64,000 bases of DNA from Bryum argenteum (lineage: Eukaryota > Streptophyta > Bryopsida > Bryales > Bryaceae), in contig CM073325.1 of assembly GCA_037043015.1 (NCBI GenBank), positions 21,245,001-21,309,000 of the forward strand, read 5' to 3'. Each line of letters opens with the position of its first letter. Within the stretch, counting starts at the first letter, position 1. Position numbers and translations under genes: made by a program. The notes under the pieces were generated by a model, which ran no database searches, was not told where the DNA came from, and saw only the letters and a list, made by a program, of their open reading frames with translations. This document shows positions 60,455-64,000 of the stretch, in pieces.

Positions 60455-63400
60455 CTACATCAAAGAAAGGCCAGTCGCATGGCTCAAGGCGTTCTCCACC
60501 ATATCATCCACCACATCATCAGGCACCGATCCTTCTCTTGTGCTAACAGATGTGTGTTGTTCATACGTATAGTTACCATGCACTCCTCTTCTTATGTGTT
60601 TTATTCCATCTGCATCGAAGTAGAAACCATCTCTAAACGAATATGTTGAACCAAAGGTCTCTTGGAAAGAGGCACCGCCAGTTGACCGAGTACTTCCCGA
60701 AGTTGAAAACATTGGCTGGGGTCCTGTAGGGCTATCTATGCCGTTGTGCTCGCCCTGCGTCATGGATCTTAGCTCCATTGGATTCCCTCCAGACAACCTC
60801 TCAGCCAATCTCTGCGAGACGTGAAACTGATCAACAATATGATCTTCTGATTCCATGCCAATAAAATGATCGTTATCTTGGATTTGTGAATCTCTATTGT
60901 TGTCCTGTGCAGTCTCTTTGCCATCTGTCTCCATCCGTACTGTCCTCTCAGCCGCTACAACCTCAGATGGAGGTGTTGATGGAACAACGGCAGGTGTATG
61001 GGATTCCGTCGGCAGTCCTTCCGGTTCTAATACTGAATCATAATCTAATACAGTGAAATCAGTCCCTCCATCTCCGTCTTCTGCTACTGCTTCTTCATCA
61101 TCTTCATGACTGCTACTCGCCACGTCGGACACGTCATCTCCAGAACTAGAGGATGTCGGTGTATGGTCTCGTGGCCTTCTTATATTGAAACCTTGGTGTT
61201 CCAACTCGGCTTCAGACTCGACATGCGTTGTAGCCGCTGGATCACCCTCTTCTGTTGTCCCAATATCGGCTTGGTTTCCCAAAGATGATGTGGCTCTCCC
61301 TTGGAATACAAGTTGGCCTCCCATCTTCTGGGATAACTGATCATGGACGAAGGAATCCCTCTTCCTGCAATCGTCGATGACGATGACGTCGTTCCCCCTA
61401 AACGCCGACGTCAATATTGTTGGAACGGCCGTTCCCATGTTGCATGCCACCAGACCCCAACCACGAGGCAAGTACGCTCCGATCAACCTCGCCAACTCCG
61501 TTGGAGATCTCTCGAGAGGATCAACTTCCACCGGCTTTCTAGAATTTCCACGGCGGTCGTGGAACATAAGAGGAAGTGGTACGTTTGAAGCTACGAAATT
61601 CAACTTGGGCGTTGAATTCTTGGGATGATGCAAATAAATAAGAACATCGCCGGTTGCTTCCACCGATTGAATATAATGGCCAGCCTCTTCGATGTTCTGT
61701 GGATAATCCTTGGGAGTACATCGGAAGGTCCAACACCCGCGTAGATGTGAGCAATCCGCCGGTAGCTTCAACTTCACCAACATATCCGGCGTATAGTATA
61801 CGCCAGGCGGAAGTAGAAACACGACATTCCATCGTTCGATCTTTGACATCCATAAATTCAACTGCTCAATGATCTTCACGTACTGATCATTAGTCCAGGC
61901 ACCGTCGCCGTACCGTCCTCCACCGCGGCGACAATCTATGATCCACAGGTACGGCTGCTTGAGCATGACAATATCTCGACGGAATAGCCCTCTCCTACAT
62001 CGAACGAGAAGAGTGTTTTGTACATCATTATCGCCTGGTAACTTCACGTTCATCTTCCACTCCCAAGTGTGTGCGCTTTGCCAATCCTCGGGGGCTGGTG
62101 GAACGTAGTAGCCGACCCCCCCTTGTGCAACATCCTCATAGTGGTTGCTGATAATTACAGGAATGAGGTCGCGAATATCATCAAGTTCTGACACATTCTT
62201 CACCTCAGGAGCGGCCCACTTAGCCTTCGTAATTGGACTCAGTAATGTGCCAAAATCTTGGAGCTGTTCCATTCCTCCAGGGAAATACTTGGATACAGAT
62301 AAACCAAAGAACTCCTCTATAGTTCTTGGTGAAGCCTCCCCGTTTTCCACCATCAAATGACGAATGATATTCTTGACCGCTTCTCTGCCCATGATCCGCT
62401 CCACTGCACCAGAAAGAGTATGGGACTTTGGATCCTTTACTTCAACTCCATCAAAATAATATTTCTGGGGAGGCCTAATACCATCCGGACATACGGCCTT
62501 TGCTGCACATGACTTCACAATACCCAGATATAGGGAATCCGGACACCTAGTCAATGGTTTAAACCATTGAGGAGTCATCCGCAATCGATTCGGCCGTGTA
62601 TCCACGGCAACATCAAAGTCCTTTTTGCCGGCGAGTTCCTTCCATCTAGTCTCATCACCCTTGCTATGAAATAGGTGCCCATTCTCATAGTCCTTGCACA
62701 CCTGAAGGATGGCCTCGAAGCATTCGTCACTTGGATTCCAAGCTTGATGCGTCAAGTTCACCAACCTGGATGCCAACGTCTTCGTGGTGATCATTTCATC
62801 CTCCTTAGGTATCTTCTGGACAGCGCTGGCTGCAGCCACCAAAGCCCGCCCCCTACGAATATCGTCCGCGCGGATCAAACTGTTTGGCTTGCCATAGTGT
62901 TTCCATATCTCTCGGAGCTTCTTCAGATCCTGAGACATCGTAGAAAGGTGTTTCCCCGTATGAGCCGCCATATTAAGCCGTACTGACTTCATTATGTACA
63001 TGATCGGATCATTGAAGACCACAAAAGTGGACCTCCGCTTCATGAAAGTGGACTCGTACTCAGATCGGTTGAGCGTCGCCGCCATGTAACGCTCCTTGGC
63101 GAGCTTACAAGCAGCTACAACGTGTTGACCATCGACAGGCTCCCAGATAATGTGCTCTTGTAGCCACTTGATCTTGGAAGCCTCGCTGCCGTATTCAGAG
63201 GTAGAAGCATACAAGTTATACACTCGTGTGAATTCTTGTACTGTGCCTTCCACCGGAAACGATACCCGCTCCATATGAACTTGACCATCGTTGGATGTCG
63301 TATGGACAATGTATTTCACTGGACGAAGTACCAACTTGGATACTTCGTTCCTCTTCAGATGATCGTGTAGCATGCTGTAGACTTCCTCTACCCTTTTCTC

Positions 63401-64000
63401 AGATAACAAACGATGGTTTGTATCAGGATTTTCCGGCGCAAGAATGTGATCAATATGGGCATAGAACTCAATTTCTCCCCACAATGATCCTCTTGCAATC
63501 TCCGCTCTTGTGGGTACAGGCGCATTTACAATTCGGGGCTGCGCAACACTAGGGACGATAGTTACATTTCTATTTGGTTCCTCCGTCTCCTCATCCGAAT
63601 AGTATAGAGACTCATCTACTACTGGTGATATATGCACTGAAGGTTCTGCTGTTGATGTCGAAGGTCCTCCTTGACTTCGAGATGATTCTCGGCCCGTACG
63701 AGAGACCCGACAAACTCCGGCTGTTGATCCCCTTCTGGCCGATACTTCAACGGTTGCACTAGGTACAACTATTGATCGTGGCGTGCTACCTTCAACAACA
63801 GTCTCGCCACGACCTGTCACCCGGCCCCTTCCACCGCGCAATAATGGATTTCTCCCAGACAACCTCTCAACATCAGTATCATGGGATGCTGGCTGCTCTT
63901 GGGAAGCAGACGCTACATTCCGCGATGCACCCCTAGCCCGCTTGGCAGGGCGACCACTTCCTTCAATATTGGCCGTCTGTGCCACCGGCTGCTCACGAGA
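60455..64000 (-). CDS. Large ParB/DGQH-like plus methyltransferase-like protein (5' partial)
   Basis: Open from the window edge to TAG 60455-60457, over 1180 residues without an intron. The first in-frame start-like codon visible is GTG (63985), so the true start is outside. Residues are numbered from that GTG. The N-terminus is basic with RGG-like parts (GRPAKRARGA, RGGRGRVTGRG). At about 170-325 the layout resembles ParB/sulfiredoxin-type domains: HIDHILAPENPDTNHRLL, LVLRPVKYIV, then EPVDGQHVVAACKLAKERY (DGQH kept, usual Arg lost). At about 665-885 it resembles a permuted DNA aminomethyltransferase: WIIDCRRGGGRYGDGAWT where motif IV (DPPY) is expected, VVFLLPPGVYYTP, then SPTELARLIGAYLPRGWGLV and ACNMGTAV at the SAM-motif-I position, then DVIVIDDC. 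Both catalytic motifs look degenerate. Residues 905-1060 are acidic/Ser-rich. Enzyme activity is doubtful, and a transposon-encoded or domesticated DNA-binding role is possible. Confidence 0.65.
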   Translation of the reverse strand, partial: SREQPVAQTANIEGSGRPAKRARGASRNVASASQEQPASHDTDVERLSGRNPLLRGGRGRVTGRGETVVEGSTPRSIVVPSATVEVSARRGSTAGVCRVSRTGRESSRSQGGPSTSTAEPSVHISPVVDESLYYSDEETEEPNRNVTIVPSVAQPRIVNAPVPTRAEIARGSLWGEIEFYAHIDHILAPENPDTNHRLLSEKRVEEVYSMLHDHLKRNEVSKLVLRPVKYIVHTTSNDGQVHMERVSFPVEGTVQEFTRVYNLYASTSEYGSEASKIKWLQEHIIWEPVDGQHVVAACKLAKERYMAATLNRSEYESTFMKRRSTFVVFNDPIMYIMKSVRLNMAAHTGKHLSTMSQDLKKLREIWKHYGKPNSLIRADDIRRGRALVAAASAVQKIPKEDEMITTKTLASRLVNLTHQAWNPSDECFEAILQVCKDYENGHLFHSKGDETRWKELAGKKDFDVAVDTRPNRLRMTPQWFKPLTRCPDSLYLGIVKSCAAKAVCPDGIRPPQKYYFDGVEVKDPKSHTLSGAVERIMGREAVKNIIRHLMVENGEASPRTIEEFFGLSVSKYFPGGMEQLQDFGTLLSPITKAKWAAPEVKNVSELDDIRDLIPVIISNHYEDVAQGGVGYYVPPAPEDWQSAHTWEWKMNVKLPGDNDVQNTLLVRCRRGLFRRDIVMLKQPYLWIIDCRRGGGRYGDGAWTNDQYVKIIEQLNLWMSKIERWNVVFLLPPGVYYTPDMLVKLKLPADCSHLRGCWTFRCTPKDYPQNIEEAGHYIQSVEATGDVLIYLHHPKNSTPKLNFVASNVPLPLMFHDRRGNSRKPVEVDPLERSPTELARLIGAYLPRGWGLVACNMGTAVPTILTSAFRGNDVIVIDDCRKRDSFVHDQLSQKMGGQLVFQGRATSSLGNQADIGTTEEGDPAATTHVESEAELEHQGFNIRRPRDHTPTSSSSGDDVSDVASSSHEDDEEAVAEDGDGGTDFTVLDYDSVLEPEGLPTESHTPAVVPSTPPSEVVAAERTVRMETDGKETAQDNNRDSQIQDNDHFIGMESEDHIVDQFHVSQRLAERLSGGNPMELRSMTQGEHNGIDSPTGPQPMFSTSGSTRSTGGASFQETFGSTYSFRDGFYFDADGIKHIRRGVHGNYTYEQHTSVSTREGSVPDDVVDDMVENALSHATGLSLM

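Noticed and set aside
63983..63985. GTG at 63985 as the start of the ParB-methyltransferase-like protein
   Set aside because: A nuclear gene would rarely use GTG and the frame stays open to the window edge, so the start is outside.

Overview
This window is nuclear DNA of a land plant. The four recognisable single-copy genes are plant-type: a D-2-hydroxyglutarate dehydrogenase, an Ariadne-type RBR ubiquitin ligase, a plastid FAX4/TMEM14-like protein and autophagy protein ATG12. They have short GT-AG introns (about 50-600 bp) in an AT-rich, transposon-filled background that also holds Ty1/copia, Ty3/gypsy, Mutator-like and MITE sequences. The compact introns and the unusual mobile elements make a non-seed plant (bryophyte or lycophyte/fern grade) a reasonable guess, but the species cannot be read from the sequence.

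Layout. 1-6.4 kb: AT-rich repeats, including an inverted pair of ~370-bp TTAA-flanked elements and a copia gag-protease scrap. 6.45-10.7 kb (minus): D2HGDH, 14 exons that join in one frame. 12.7-19.9 kb: two TTAA-flanked terminal-inverted-repeat elements; the second is split near its right end by a Ty1/copia element with 227-bp LTRs that differ at one base, but with a broken coding region. 20.8-29.3 kb: an 8.46-kb Mutator-like element with ~205-bp terminal inverted repeats, a 9-bp target duplication, a five-exon MULE/SWIM transposase on the minus strand, a decayed convergent second gene, and about 20 copies of a private 15-bp motif. 31-34.8 kb: more nested TTAA-flanked elements, an A/G microsatellite, and two small MITEs just upstream of the next gene. 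35.6-40.1 kb (plus): RBR ligase, 7 exons, 750 codons. 40.4-41.6 kb: two identical Stowaway-like MITEs in opposite orientation. 42.2-44.8 kb: two TTAA-flanked elements of 0.9-1.0 kb. 46.0-47.9 kb (plus): FAX4-like gene, facing ATG12 (minus, 49.25-50.2 kb). 51.5-52.7 kb: a TTAA-flanked element with a second one nested in it. 53.3-60.4 kb: mostly repeats. 60.45-64.0 kb (minus): one large open frame running off the window, with a ParB/DGQH-like domain followed by a permuted DNA-methyltransferase-like domain whose catalytic motifs look degenerate.

The host genes are housekeeping functions (mitochondrial 2-HG catabolism, ubiquitylation, plastid lipid export, autophagy) and do not form one pathway. 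The two things most worth attention are the ParB-methyltransferase-like protein and the recurrent TTAA-flanked element family, whose ends match piggyBac hallmarks. All gene structures were assembled by eye from splice sites and protein similarity remembered from the families. No database search was run.
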